Made by a program: the position numbers and the translations under genes. 57,639 nucleotides of DNA from Frankiales bacterium (GTDB taxonomy: Bacteria > Actinomycetota > Actinomycetes > Mycobacteriales > SCTD01), in NCBI GenBank assembly GCA_025465135.1, contig JAODNA010000189.1:1-57639 (forward strand), written 5' to 3'. This document shows, piece by piece, positions 19,526 to 27,105 of the stretch (position 1 is the stretch's first letter; each line of letters begins with the position of its first letter). The notes beneath the pieces were generated by a model. That model made no database searches. It was not told the origin of the DNA and saw only the letters and a list, made by a program, of their open reading frames with translations.

Positions 19526-20014
19526 CTAGGTGGTCGAGAGTGCGAGCGAGCCACACGCGACGGTGTAGTCCGTCACCGTGGCGGGCGGCAGCTGCGCGGC
19601 GACGAAGCCGCAGACGCCGGCGCCCGCGCTGGCGACCGGGCCGGTGACGGCGACGAGCACCACGGCGCCGATGCGGACGAAGACGCCGCCCATGGACGGG
19701 AGGCCGGAGATGTTGACGTTGAGCGTGCCTGCGCCCTCGGCGTAGCTGCCGGCGAGGTCAGACCCCGACGCGGAGATGCTGTGGCTGACGGCAGCCTCGG
19801 GGGCGCTGTTGACGACACCCGTGACGAGCGCGGTGCCACCGAAGCTGAAGCTCTGCCCGGAGGGGACAGCGGTCAGGCCGGGGCTGATGGAGCCCGTGCC
19901 GGTGACGACCGCAACGCCGGCGCTGGCGGCCGACGCGGGAGCGGTGGTCGCGGCCACGAGAGCGACGGGCGCGGCTACCGCGACCAGCAGCAGGCGCGTG
20001 CGAGAAAACTTCAC
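19526..20014 (-). CDS. Small secreted protein of unknown family
   Basis: Predicted 162 residues from GTG 20014, with GGGGGA just upstream. A signal peptide of about 33 residues ends in PASAASA. The mature part is rich in Gly, Ala, Val and Ser, with only two Cys (VCGFVAAQ and VACGSLAL), so one disulfide is possible. The pattern is strand-rich with SGSDLAGSYAEGAGTLNV. No family recognised; it could be a structural surface or matrix protein. The frame to 20173 is longer but lacks a signal sequence at its start. Upstream lies the TGGCCAGT inverted repeat (20091-20125) next to the two-component system, so regulation by that system is inferred. Confidence 0.72.
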   Translation of the reverse strand: MKFSRTRLLLVAVAAPVALVAATTAPASAASAGVAVVTGTGSISPGLTAVPSGQSFSFGGTALVTGVVNSAPEAAVSHSISASGSDLAGSYAEGAGTLNVNISGLPSMGGVFVRIGAVVLVAVTGPVASAGAGVCGFVAAQLPPATVTDYTVACGSLALSTT

Positions 20015-20090
20015 GGTAAATCCCCCAGAATGTTGGTTGTGCCGTTTCTTCGGCGACCGAACCGTACTAGTCATAAAGGATTGCCCGCTA

Positions 20091-20125
20091 CGGCCAGGTG
20101 GCCAGTTTTTCACTGGCCAGGTGAC
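20091..20125. promoter_or_regulatory. Candidate operator: TGGCCAGT ttttc ACTGGCCA
   Basis: TGGCCAGT at 20099-20106 and ACTGGCCA at 20112-20119 form a perfect inverted repeat around 5 nt, with two further GGCCAGGTG copies beside them. It is 80-110 nt upstream of the secreted protein gene (GTG 20014). Possible -10 boxes (TATGAC or TAGTAC, 20075-20064 on the minus strand) would put it near -35 to -65. The same half-sites occur at 22588-22626. Confidence 0.6.
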
Positions 20126-20165
20126 CATTCTTTTGTGCTCCGGCGGAGCAGCCGTGAGCGTGGGG

Positions 20166-20834
20166 TCACTCATGAGCTGTCCCGGCGGCCCCGACGATGT
20201 CGAGGAGGCCCTCGCGTGCTGCGATGGCCACGGCCTCGGCGCGGTGACGTGCCTCGAGCTTGCGCAGGACGCTCGACACGTAGGCCTTGACCGAGCTGGT
20301 CGACACGCACAGCTGAGTGGCGATCTGGGGGTTCGACAGGCCCGCGGCCATCAGGCGCAGGACGCCTCGCTCGCGCGCCGTCAGGCTTGCGACCCGCGCC
20401 GCGTTGCCGCCGACCTCGTCCATCAGCAACGGGGTCAGCCGGGGGTCGACGAACAGCGAACCGCCGGCCACCGAGCGGACCGCGTCGACGATGCGCTCGG
20501 GGTCGGCGTGCTTGAGCAGGAACCCACTCGCAGCCGCCGCGATGAAGGCCCGCAGCGTGGGGCCGTCCGCGCCGGCACTGAGGGCGAGGCACCGGAGCAG
20601 GTACGGCGGCTGCGTCAGCCGCTCGCACAGCTCGACGCCGTCCATGCCGCTGCCGAGGCGATGGTCGAGCAGTACGACGTCGGCCGGCGTCATGGCCAGC
20701 GCCACCAGTGCGTCCTCACCGTTGCTCGCGTTGCCGACGACCTCGATGTCGGCCGGCTCGGCGAGCATGGACATGAGCCCCGCGACGACCACTGGGTGGT
20801 CGTCGACGATGAACACCCGGATCACGTCGGTCAC
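20166..20834 (-). CDS. Two-component response regulator, NarL/LuxR type
   Basis: Predicted 222 residues. The receiver domain (1-125) has the acidic pair Asp11-Asp12, the phospho-acceptor Asp57 in VVLLDHRL and the Lys in GFLLKHAD. The LuxR-type helix-turn-helix covers about 150-212 (LTARERGVLRLMAAGLSN, IATQLCVSTSSVKAYVSSVL). GTG 20834 overlaps the stop of the histidine kinase gene (GTGA), so both are made together. It would bind DNA as a dimer when phosphorylated. Target candidates are the TGGCCAGT/ACTGGCCA repeats on both sides of this two-gene unit. Confidence 0.93.
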   Translation of the reverse strand: MTDVIRVFIVDDHPVVVAGLMSMLAEPADIEVVGNASNGEDALVALAMTPADVVLLDHRLGSGMDGVELCERLTQPPYLLRCLALSAGADGPTLRAFIAAAASGFLLKHADPERIVDAVRSVAGGSLFVDPRLTPLLMDEVGGNAARVASLTARERGVLRLMAAGLSNPQIATQLCVSTSSVKAYVSSVLRKLEARHRAEAVAIAAREGLLDIVGAAGTAHE

Positions 20835-22507
20835 GGGAGCGGCACCGTCGCGGTCAGTCGCAGCCCGTGTGGCGCCACGTTCTTGAACGACAGAGCGCCG
20901 TCGACCTCCTGCAGGCGCTGTTGCATCGACCGCAGCCCGAAGTGCAGGCCGTTGCCGGCGCCGGCGGAACGCTGGGCCAGGCCGGTGCCGTTGTCGGTGA
21001 TCACCAGCTCGACCTGCTGCCGGTCATAGCGCAGCGCCACGGCCACATCGGTGGCGCGCGAGTGCCGGCCCACGTTGACGAGTCCCTCACGGGCGACGCG
21101 GACGAGCGCCTCGGCCTTCTCCGGTGGAACGGCGACGGCCTTGCCGGTGCAGTTCACCAGCACGGTGACGCCCTTGGGCATCTCGCGCGCCAGCGCCCGC
21201 AGGGACCGCTGCAGGCTGGGTGAGCCTTTGCGCAGGAAGGCCAGCGCATGGATGGCCTCGCGCAGCTGCAGGGCAGCGGCGTCAGTGGCGCCGCGCGCCT
21301 TGCCGAGCTTCGCGCGCAGATCGCCCGTCGCAGCCCCTTCGCACTGCGCCAGCTGCAGGCCGAGTCCGAACAGGGTCTGCCCCAACGTGTCGTGCAGATC
21401 GCGCGCGATCCGTTCGCGCTCCTGGACGACGGCGAGGCTGCGCTGGGCGCTGGCGAGCTCGGCCAGACGCTGCTCCGTCTCCTCGGACAGCCGCGCCCGG
21501 TCCAGGGCGAGGAGGATCTGGCCGGCGACCGACTTGGCCACCTGCCACAGATCGGCGGCCGGTTCCTGCGGGCAGGTCACGACCAGGAAACCGGGCGCGA
21601 TGCTGTCCGACAGCGGGAGGAGCACTGTCGCCGAGCCGTCCGGGAGCTCCCGGAACGGGCCGATCCGGCGAAGCTGGGTAGCACTGTCCGCGGGACCGGT
21701 GCTGACCCTTGCAAGCGCCGTGCGCTCGCGCGCGGTCAGCCGGTGGACGCCGGGCGCCGGGTGTCCCCCCGCACGTGATGCGAGCGTCGTGAGGGACGTT
21801 CCGTCATAGCGGTGGGCGGACGCCGTTGTGCCGCCGAGCATGCGCACCAGGCCCTCGAGCGCGACCTCGCACACCGCGCCCGGGGTTGTCGCTGCGTTGA
21901 GCTGAGCGGTGATCTGAAGGCTCTCGTCGAGGCTTGCGGCGCGACCGAGCGCTGCCTCGTAGAGGCGCGCGTTGCGCACCGCGGTGGACGTGCACGCCGC
22001 GATGCCCTCGATCGTCAGTACCTCGTTGGACGAGAACGACAGGCGCCGTACGCCGTAGTCGGCGACAAGCGCGCCGAGGACAACTCCGTGGGTCACGATG
22101 GGAGCGATCAGCAGGGACTTGAGGCCGAATGCCTCGCGCCAGACGGCCGGCACCAGTGGTGAGGCGGCGACATCGGGGATCGCGACTGCTTCGGGCTTGC
22201 CCAGCAGCTCCAGGGCCTGCGGCAGGGCGGTGAGGCTCACCGGCAGCATCTCGCGGAACCGCGCCAACGCCCGCGGGTCGTCCACGCGCCCGTCCGAAGC
22301 GGCCGGGACCAAGCGCTGCTGGCCGTCGAGCAGCAGGATCGTCGCCCGGTCGGCGGTCAGGACCTCGCAGGACAAGCGCACGACCGTCCGCAGGACATCG
22401 TCCAGTCGCAGCGAGCTGTTGACGACGCGTGCGGTGAACGCCAGCGCGGAAGCAGGGCTGAGCCGCGTCCACTCCTCGTGGGCAGCCGACTCCGACGCGA
22501 GTGTCAT
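20831..22507 (-). CDS. Sensor histidine kinase with GAF domains (NarL-system type)
   Basis: Predicted 558 residues from ATG 22507, with GGGGGAGG upstream. Residues of about 25-180 and 190-335 are GAF-like sensing domains. The dimerisation segment holds phospho-acceptor His372 in RERIARDLHDTLGQ, typical of the HisKA_3 family, and the ATPase end has REGLVNVGRHSRA and DNGTGL. There is no membrane segment, so it senses a cytosolic signal such as a ligand, gas or redox state; no heme-specific motif is clear. It is followed by its response regulator with a 4-bp overlap. A possible -10 (TATACC, 22548-22543 on the minus strand) lies just downstream of the 22588-22626 operator. The frame to 22915 is a shadow. 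Confidence 0.92.
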   Translation of the reverse strand: MTLASESAAHEEWTRLSPASALAFTARVVNSSLRLDDVLRTVVRLSCEVLTADRATILLLDGQQRLVPAASDGRVDDPRALARFREMLPVSLTALPQALELLGKPEAVAIPDVAASPLVPAVWREAFGLKSLLIAPIVTHGVVLGALVADYGVRRLSFSSNEVLTIEGIAACTSTAVRNARLYEAALGRAASLDESLQITAQLNAATTPGAVCEVALEGLVRMLGGTTASAHRYDGTSLTTLASRAGGHPAPGVHRLTARERTALARVSTGPADSATQLRRIGPFRELPDGSATVLLPLSDSIAPGFLVVTCPQEPAADLWQVAKSVAGQILLALDRARLSEETEQRLAELASAQRSLAVVQERERIARDLHDTLGQTLFGLGLQLAQCEGAATGDLRAKLGKARGATDAAALQLREAIHALAFLRKGSPSLQRSLRALAREMPKGVTVLVNCTGKAVAVPPEKAEALVRVAREGLVNVGRHSRATDVAVALRYDRQQVELVITDNGTGLAQRSAGAGNGLHFGLRSMQQRLQEVDGALSFKNVAPHGLRLTATVPLP

Positions 22508-22587
22508 GTGGCCACCTCCCCCGACGTGTGCGTGCTTCGAGAGGTATACGGAAACCAGGTCGGCCGGCGTTACGCACCGACCGGATC

Positions 22588-22626
22588 CTGGCCGACTGGC
22601 CAGGAAAAGACTGGCCAGTCGGCCAG
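22588..22626. promoter_or_regulatory. Candidate operator: perfect 16-bp inverted repeat
   Basis: CTGGCCGACTGGCCAG (22588-22603) and CTGGCCAGTCGGCCAG (22611-22626) are exact reverse complements around a 7-nt loop. It contains ACTGGCCA and TGGCCAGT half-sites, as at 20091-20125. It lies 81-119 nt from both divergent starts (22507 minus, 22707 plus), so it may serve both genes. It could instead be an RNA hairpin in one leader. Confidence 0.6.
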
Positions 22627-22706
22627 CAGGACGCGTGCCCACGCAGCGCGAACTCCTGAAACGCGGGGGGCGTCCCCAGGCAGCTCGTGGAAACGGAGTA
22701 ACGGTC

Positions 22707-23921
22707 ATGCGCAACGTGCCTTCGAGCCTGCTTGTCGCGGCAGCGCTGCTGGCGGGATCAGCCGTCGCGGCATCGAGCGCCACAGCAGCGACGGACCCGC
22801 TGCCCAAGCCGACCGCCGGGTGCGCGACGTTCACCGACCCGGTCGGCGACGCGACGCCGTACAACTTCGGCAGCCCCTTCCCGGCCGGGCCCAACGATCC
22901 CGATCTCGACATCACGAGCGTCGTGCTCGCGTCCCCGCCGGGGAAGCTGCGCGCCTATCTCAAGGTCAGCAAGCTCGGGTCACCGGCCTACGGGATCGGC
23001 CACATGTTCACGGTGTCGTTCACGCACAACGGAAAGCCGGTGCGGTTCTGGGGAAGCCAGGACGGCTCGCCGTTCGACAGCGGTCGCGGTGCGGCGACCG
23101 CGGCCTCGGCGACTCCCGCCTCGGGGGTGGCCTACAACGGTGCGTCCGTCACCGGAGCCACGGTCGATGCCGTCTTCGACACCGCCTCGAGCACCGTGAT
23201 CCTGACGACCGATCGCGCGCCCATCGAGAAGGCTTCGGCCGCAGCACTGGATGACGGGGTCTCGGTCTCGAAGCTTGCGGCGCAGTCCGCCAACGACTTC
23301 TTCTGGACCGCGCAGGTCGGCGATGGCGCGTCCGGCACCGCCGACTACACCATCGGCGACAACGCCTGCTTCGCGCCGCCGACTGCGAAGGTGACCGTGA
23401 GCGTGCCCGCCAAGGCCGTCGCAGGGCACACCGTTGCTGTCACCGGCACGATGACGGACGACGGAGGCAAGGCCCAGGCGGGCAAGACCGTCCATGTGGC
23501 GGTCGGAGCTGCGGTCGCGGACGCGGTCACGGACGCCACCGGGGCCTTCACCGCGTCGCTTCGCCTTGACGTGGCGGCTGGCTCGTACGACGCGACGGCG
23601 ACGTTCGCCGGCGATGACTCCCTGCTGCAGGCAACGGCTTCGGCACCCATCGTGGTCGCGATCCAGCCGACGCGGGCCGCGCTGACGGCGGCGCCGTCTG
23701 GGGCCTCGCGAGTGGTGACGCTGACGCTCGTGGACGACCTCGGCCAGCCGCTCGCCGGAAGGGCGGTGGCCTGGTCGGTCGACGGCAAGGCCACGCGCAA
23801 CGGCAAGACGGACGCGAGGGGACACGCGTCCATCACGTCACCGCCGAAGCACATCCTGCGCGCGGTCTTTGCCGGTCAGCCGAGCCGCTACGCCGGCAGT
23901 CAGGCCTCGCGCTCGGTCTAG
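22707..23921 (+). CDS. Secreted multidomain protein with Ig-like repeats
   Basis: Predicted 404 residues from ATG 22707. A signal peptide ends near ATA at residue 30. The first module (about 35-220) opens with C, DPVGD and DPDLDITSVVL, the pattern also seen in the 18671-19294 protein. Then come two Ig-like modules: about 228-310 (KVTVSVPAKAVAGHTVAVTG, GKTVHVAVGAAVADAVTDA) and about 320-404 (LVDDLGQPLAGRAVAWSVDG), both of the kind found in adhesins and wall-bound proteins. No LPXTG motif or membrane anchor was seen, so it may be released or held non-covalently. It is divergent from the histidine kinase gene, with an operator-like repeat between them. Its stop overlaps the next gene tail-to-tail. 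Confidence 0.8.
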   Translation: MRNVPSSLLVAAALLAGSAVAASSATAATDPLPKPTAGCATFTDPVGDATPYNFGSPFPAGPNDPDLDITSVVLASPPGKLRAYLKVSKLGSPAYGIGHMFTVSFTHNGKPVRFWGSQDGSPFDSGRGAATAASATPASGVAYNGASVTGATVDAVFDTASSTVILTTDRAPIEKASAAALDDGVSVSKLAAQSANDFFWTAQVGDGASGTADYTIGDNACFAPPTAKVTVSVPAKAVAGHTVAVTGTMTDDGGKAQAGKTVHVAVGAAVADAVTDATGAFTASLRLDVAAGSYDATATFAGDDSLLQATASAPIVVAIQPTRAALTAAPSGASRVVTLTLVDDLGQPLAGRAVAWSVDGKATRNGKTDARGHASITSPPKHILRAVFAGQPSRYAGSQASRSV

Positions 23922-24370
23922 CTCGGGCGGGCCCGCACCTCGACCTGCCGGGCGAAGCGGCGAAGGCTGACTCTCACTCCCCACGCGAACAACGGACGCA
24001 CCAGCGGCCACCCCAGCCCACCGAGCAGTCCGAGGGGCAGCACGAGGTCCTCCCGCCAGTGGAAGCGGCTGCGGCCGTCGCCTCGCGGCTCGACCTCGAA
24101 CACGCCTGTGCCGCGGACAACGCGGCCGGTATGCACGACGTGGCAGGCCCGAGGCGGCTGCCAGAGAGTGATCTCCATCGGGTCGAGGAAGCCGATCTTG
24201 CCCAGGCCGCTGAAGGCCTCCAGCCGGCCCCCTACGCCCTGGCCCTTGTTGAGGGTGGGAGTGACCCGGGTGCCGAGCATCCAGTCGCCCTGCGTGGGCC
24301 AGTCGACGGCGGCGTCCCACGTCGCCTGAGCGGGCGCGTCGACATCGACGAACAGAGCGAGGACCGGCAC
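23918..24370 (-). CDS. SRPBCC (polyketide cyclase/START-like) family protein
   Basis: Predicted 150 residues, the usual size. The pattern VDAPAQATWDAAVDWPTQGDW, then GVGGRLEAFSGLG, VHTGRVVRGTGVFEVEP and a long C-terminal helix fits the helix-grip fold that binds hydrophobic ligands. No ligand can be read. GTG 24370 is 4 bp after the DivIVA-like gene, so the two are co-transcribed. Its stop shares CTAG with the stop of the convergent secreted protein gene. A mycobacterial-type neighbourhood has a similar set of small proteins near the DivIVA gene, but this member is not certainly part of it. Confidence 0.82.
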   Translation of the reverse strand: MPVLALFVDVDAPAQATWDAAVDWPTQGDWMLGTRVTPTLNKGQGVGGRLEAFSGLGKIGFLDPMEITLWQPPRACHVVHTGRVVRGTGVFEVEPRGDGRSRFHWREDLVLPLGLLGGLGWPLVRPLFAWGVRVSLRRFARQVEVRARPS

Positions 24371-24374
24371 GAGC

Positions 24375-25148
24375 TCAGTCTGCGGTCGGCGTGCCCTCGT
24401 CGCCAGGTGGGACGGATGTGCTGGTCGGCAGGGGCGCGACCTCCGTGCGTACGACGGCCACCTGGACCGGTGGCGCGGGGGGCGGAGGCAGAGCCTCGGA
24501 CGCCGTCTCGGCGACCTCCGGCTCAGTCGTCTCGGGCTCGGTCGCTTCGGGCTCAGTCGCTTCGGGCCCGGTCGCTTCGGGCCCGGTCGCTTCGGGCCCA
24601 GTCGCTGCGGGCCCGGACGCTTCGGGCTCGGACGCTTCCGGCTCGGACGCTTCCGGCTCGGTCGCCTCCGGCTCCGCTGGTGGCGCGGGCGGCGGCGGCG
24701 GGGTGTCCAAGGGCGGTTCGATCGGCGCCAGCGGCTCGGCCGGCCCGGAGGGCTCGCTCGGCGTCTCCGGGGCGGCGCTCCCGCCCGCTGCCACGGGCTC
24801 GGGCTGCGCCGGCCCCGTGGGCGTGGCGAGCACGACGGTCGCTGCCGCAGGGGCGACGCTCACCGGACCGCTCCTGCCCTTCTCGAGCGCGAGGATGCGC
24901 TCGTCGCGCTCGGCGAGCGCAGCGGCGGCCCGCTCGATGACCCGGTCGACCTCGTCCATCCGGTAGCCGCGGACCGCGAGCGCGAAGCGGACAGCGCGCA
25001 GGTCCTCGGGCTGGAGGGGCCCCTCGGGCAGCTCGACGTCCGCGATGTCGACCGGGGCGTCGGCCAGGATCGGCCCCTCGCGCGTGGCGACGGCCGCCGC
25101 GACGAACAGCACGGCGAGGACACCGAGGATGGACAGAACGGTCAGCAC
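24375..25148 (-). CDS. Membrane-anchored DivIVA-domain protein with acidic/proline repeat tail
   Basis: Predicted 257 residues. An N-terminal membrane helix (about residues 3-22) is followed by a short DivIVA-type segment near 50-85 (VRFALAVRGYRMDEVDRVIE) and a brief helical part. The C-terminal half is low complexity: Pro/Glu-rich stretches and eleven pentapeptides of the EATEP/EASEP/EATGP type. The short anchored DivIVA protein is known beside the DUF3117 gene in M. tuberculosis (Rv1209, from memory). DivIVA segments recognise curved or polar membrane in actinobacterial growth zones. The start codon is GTG, with no clear ribosome site. The repeat tail is much longer than in the mycobacterial relative. 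Confidence 0.85.
   Translation of the reverse strand: MLTVLSILGVLAVLFVAAAVATREGPILADAPVDIADVELPEGPLQPEDLRAVRFALAVRGYRMDEVDRVIERAAAALAERDERILALEKGRSGPVSVAPAAATVVLATPTGPAQPEPVAAGGSAAPETPSEPSGPAEPLAPIEPPLDTPPPPPAPPAEPEATEPEASEPEASEPEASGPAATGPEATGPEATGPEATEPEATEPETTEPEVAETASEALPPPPAPPVQVAVVRTEVAPLPTSTSVPPGDEGTPTAD
24511..24675 (-). repeat. Eleven tandem 15-bp coding repeats (pentapeptide E-A-T/S-E/G-P)
   Basis: The 165-bp block divides exactly into eleven 15-bp units, several identical to the next (24556 and 24571; 24631 and 24646). It lies wholly inside the DivIVA-like gene and stays in frame. Such arrays expand or shrink by slippage, so the tail length probably varies between strains. Confidence 0.85.
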
Positions 25149-25198
25149 GGGCCTGATCCTTCCACGCAGACGCGCGGCCGGTCGGCCGGGTCGCCGGG

Positions 25199-25804
25199 TC
25201 AGGAGCCGGTGGGCTCGGCCTCCAGCGCCTCGTCGGCGTGAGGGGCCATCGGCGTCACCTGGGAGAGCTGGTCCTCGACCGCGTCGAAGGCCTCCGCGAC
25301 CGTCGTCGCCCAGGTGAGCGCTGCCGCGGCTTCCCGCCGTACGAACCCCTTCGCCACCAGTACGTCGACCTGCTCACGCAGCGGCGCGAACAACCCCTCC
25401 GGGTCCAGGGCGACGACCGGTTTCGCGTGCATCCCGAGGAACCGCGCGACCCACACCTCGAGCAGCTCCTCGAGCGTCCCCAGGCCGCCGGGCAGCGTGA
25501 GGAAGGCGTCGCTGCGCGCGTCCATGAGCCCCTTGCGCGTGCGCATGTCGTCGACGACGAGCAGCTCGTCGGCGTCCTGGTCGCCGACCTCGAGGTCGAG
25601 CAGCGCCGCGGGGATGACACCGGTCGTGTGCGCGCCGCCGGCCCGCGCCGCTCGCGCAACCGCGCCCATGCACGACAGGTCACCGCCCCCGGACACCAGC
25701 CGATGACCGCGGCGGGCCAGCTCAGCGCCCACCTCGGCCGCGAGGTCGACGTACCGCTGGTCGATCGCCGTGCTGGACGAGCAGTAGACGCAGATCGCAG
25801 CCAT
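25199..25804 (-). CDS. LOG-family (TIGR00730) nucleotide phosphoribohydrolase
   Basis: Predicted 201 residues. It has the Rossmann-like fold with the hallmark PGGLGTLEELLEVW (the PGGxGTxxE motif, near residue 105) and the upstream RLVSGGGDLSCMGAVARAAR. LOG proteins release the base from cytokinin-type nucleoside monophosphates, or act as AMP phosphoribohydrolases. It lies 10 bp after another LOG gene, so both are on one transcript. A LOG gene beside dapE/DivIVA genes is part of the actinobacterial block (Rv1205, from memory). The C-terminal tail is longer and more acidic than usual. Confidence 0.9.
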   Translation of the reverse strand: MAAICVYCSSSTAIDQRYVDLAAEVGAELARRGHRLVSGGGDLSCMGAVARAARAGGAHTTGVIPAALLDLEVGDQDADELLVVDDMRTRKGLMDARSDAFLTLPGGLGTLEELLEVWVARFLGMHAKPVVALDPEGLFAPLREQVDVLVAKGFVRREAAAALTWATTVAEAFDAVEDQLSQVTPMAPHADEALEAEPTGS

Positions 25805-25814
25805 CAGAGAGCCA

Positions 25815-26636
25815 TCAGCCGTCGCTGCCGGGCTTCTCGTCGCCCGTCGCGGCCGGCGGTGTGTTGCGGTCTGGTCGGCTGGCGTCGGCGGCGTCGAGCA
25901 GGCGAACGACCTCGTCGACGTCGTCGGTGACGGTCAGCAGGTCGATGTCGCCGGGACTGATGTAGCCGTGCGCGAGCATCGTGTCCCGAAGCCAGCCGAC
26001 CAGGCCGGACCAGTACGCCGAGCCGACCAGTACGACGGGGAACTGGTTGACCTTGTGGGTCTGCACGAGCGTCAGCGCCTCGAACAGCTCGTCCATCGTG
26101 CCGAAGCCGCCCGGCAGGATCACGAAGCCCTGGGAGTACTTCACGAACATCGTCTTGCGCGCGAAGAAGTAGCGGAAGTTCAGACCGAGGTCGACCCAGT
26201 CGTTGAGGCTCTGCTCGAAGGGCAGCTCGATCCCGAGGCCGACCGAGAGCCCGCCGGCCTCGCTCGCGCCGCGGTTGGCGGCCTCCATCGCTCCGGGGCC
26301 GCCGCCGGTGATGACTGCCCAGCCGGCGTCGGAGAGGGCGCGGCCCAGAGCCAGGCCGGTGGCGTACTCGGGTGCCTCCCGGGATGTGCGGGCCGAGCCG
26401 AAGACGGTGACGGCGCGGGGCAGCTCGGCGAGCAGCCCGAAGCCCTCGACGAACTCCGACTGGATCCGCAGCACCCGCCAGGGGTCGGCGTGGACCCAGT
26501 CGGTCGGGCCTCGCGTGTCGAGCAGGCGCTGGTCCGTCGTGCTCGCCTGCACCTGCCCACGGCGGAGCGTGACGGGTCCGCGCTGCTTCTCGGGCGGATC
26601 CTCCGGCGGGCGGTCAGGGTCGATGGACGCGGGCAT
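25815..26636 (-). CDS. LOG-family (TIGR00730-like) protein, longer paralogue
   Basis: Predicted 273 residues from ATG 26636. An N-terminal extension of about 70 residues (QVQASTTDQRLLDTRGPTDW) precedes the LOG fold, with ITGGGPGAMEAANRGASEAG near residue 105 and PGGFGTMDELFEALTL near 175. This longer class is typical of actinobacteria and is likely a LOG/lysine-decarboxylase-like enzyme. It is the first gene of a two-gene unit with the shorter LOG protein. A -10 box (TACGGT) ends 6 nt before the ATG, so the mRNA is probably leaderless. Confidence 0.9.
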   Translation of the reverse strand: MPASIDPDRPPEDPPEKQRGPVTLRRGQVQASTTDQRLLDTRGPTDWVHADPWRVLRIQSEFVEGFGLLAELPRAVTVFGSARTSREAPEYATGLALGRALSDAGWAVITGGGPGAMEAANRGASEAGGLSVGLGIELPFEQSLNDWVDLGLNFRYFFARKTMFVKYSQGFVILPGGFGTMDELFEALTLVQTHKVNQFPVVLVGSAYWSGLVGWLRDTMLAHGYISPGDIDLLTVTDDVDEVVRLLDAADASRPDRNTPPAATGDEKPGSDG

Positions 26637-26642
26637 AGCCTG

Positions 26643-26648
26643 ACCGTA
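26643..26648 (-). promoter_or_regulatory. -10 element TACGGT of a leaderless promoter
   Basis: Read on the minus strand, TACGGT is followed by 6 nt (CAGGCT) and ATG 26636. No ribosome site intervenes. It shares the 42-bp divergent gap with the lipoprotein gene at 26679. Confidence 0.5.
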
Positions 26649-26678
26649 TCCGCCGACCTTTCCTGGAGGACCCTGATC

Positions 26679-27041
26679 GTGCTCGCCCTCTCCCGCCGGA
26701 CCGCCCTGTCCTGTGCCGCAGCTGCTCTCACCGTCTCGGCCTGCGCCAACGTCAGCGGCGGCAACAACAACGCCCCCGCGCCCGCGAAAGCGCTGCCGGC
26801 GCCCATCGCCAGCGACCTGAGGACCGACCTCGGGGAGTACCTCGCCACCCCCCGTGCGGGCATCTCCTCGAAGGACGTCCAGGCGACGATCGACCAGCTG
26901 CGCTCCATGCCGGGAGTGCAGTCGGCCGAGCTCAAGGACGGCAAGGTCGACGTGCAGTTCTTCGGCCACTCCACCTCCGCGCAGCGCACCGCCGCGGTCA
27001 AGCAGCTGGCGGCCCTCGGCACCATCGAGGAAGGCATCTAG
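26679..27041 (+). CDS. Small putative lipoprotein
   Basis: Predicted 120 residues from GTG 26679, with GGAGGA 8 nt upstream. The signal sequence ends at a lipobox-like TVSAC, so the mature N-terminal Cys is probably lipidated. An Asn/Ala/Pro linker follows, then a compact domain (SSKDVQATIDQLRSMPGVQS, VDVQFFGHSTSAQRTAA) that looks like a ferredoxin-like alpha/beta fold. No family recognised. It is divergent from the LOG genes and ends before a strong bidirectional terminator. Confidence 0.75.
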   Translation: MLALSRRTALSCAAAALTVSACANVSGGNNNAPAPAKALPAPIASDLRTDLGEYLATPRAGISSKDVQATIDQLRSMPGVQSAELKDGKVDVQFFGHSTSAQRTAAVKQLAALGTIEEGI

Positions 27042-27056
27042 ACCGTCGTACGACGC

Positions 27057-27094
27057 CGAAAGGGCGGCTCCCGTCGCGGGGAGCCGCCCTTTCG
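27057..27094. terminator. Bidirectional terminator hairpin
   Basis: A perfect 16-bp stem (27057-27072 with 27079-27094) around 6 nt lies between two convergent genes, 15 bp after one stop and 11 bp before the other. Each side of the stem has AAA or TTT at its base. Confidence 0.85.
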
Positions 27095-27105
27095 CGTGTG
27101 CCCTG

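Noticed and set aside
24511-24675. CRISPR-like repeat array
   Set aside because: The units are contiguous 15-bp coding repeats with no spacers.
24391-24966. Plus-strand Ser/Gly-rich repeat protein
   Set aside because: It is the complement of the DivIVA-like gene's 15-bp repeats; the minus strand has the membrane helix and DivIVA segment.
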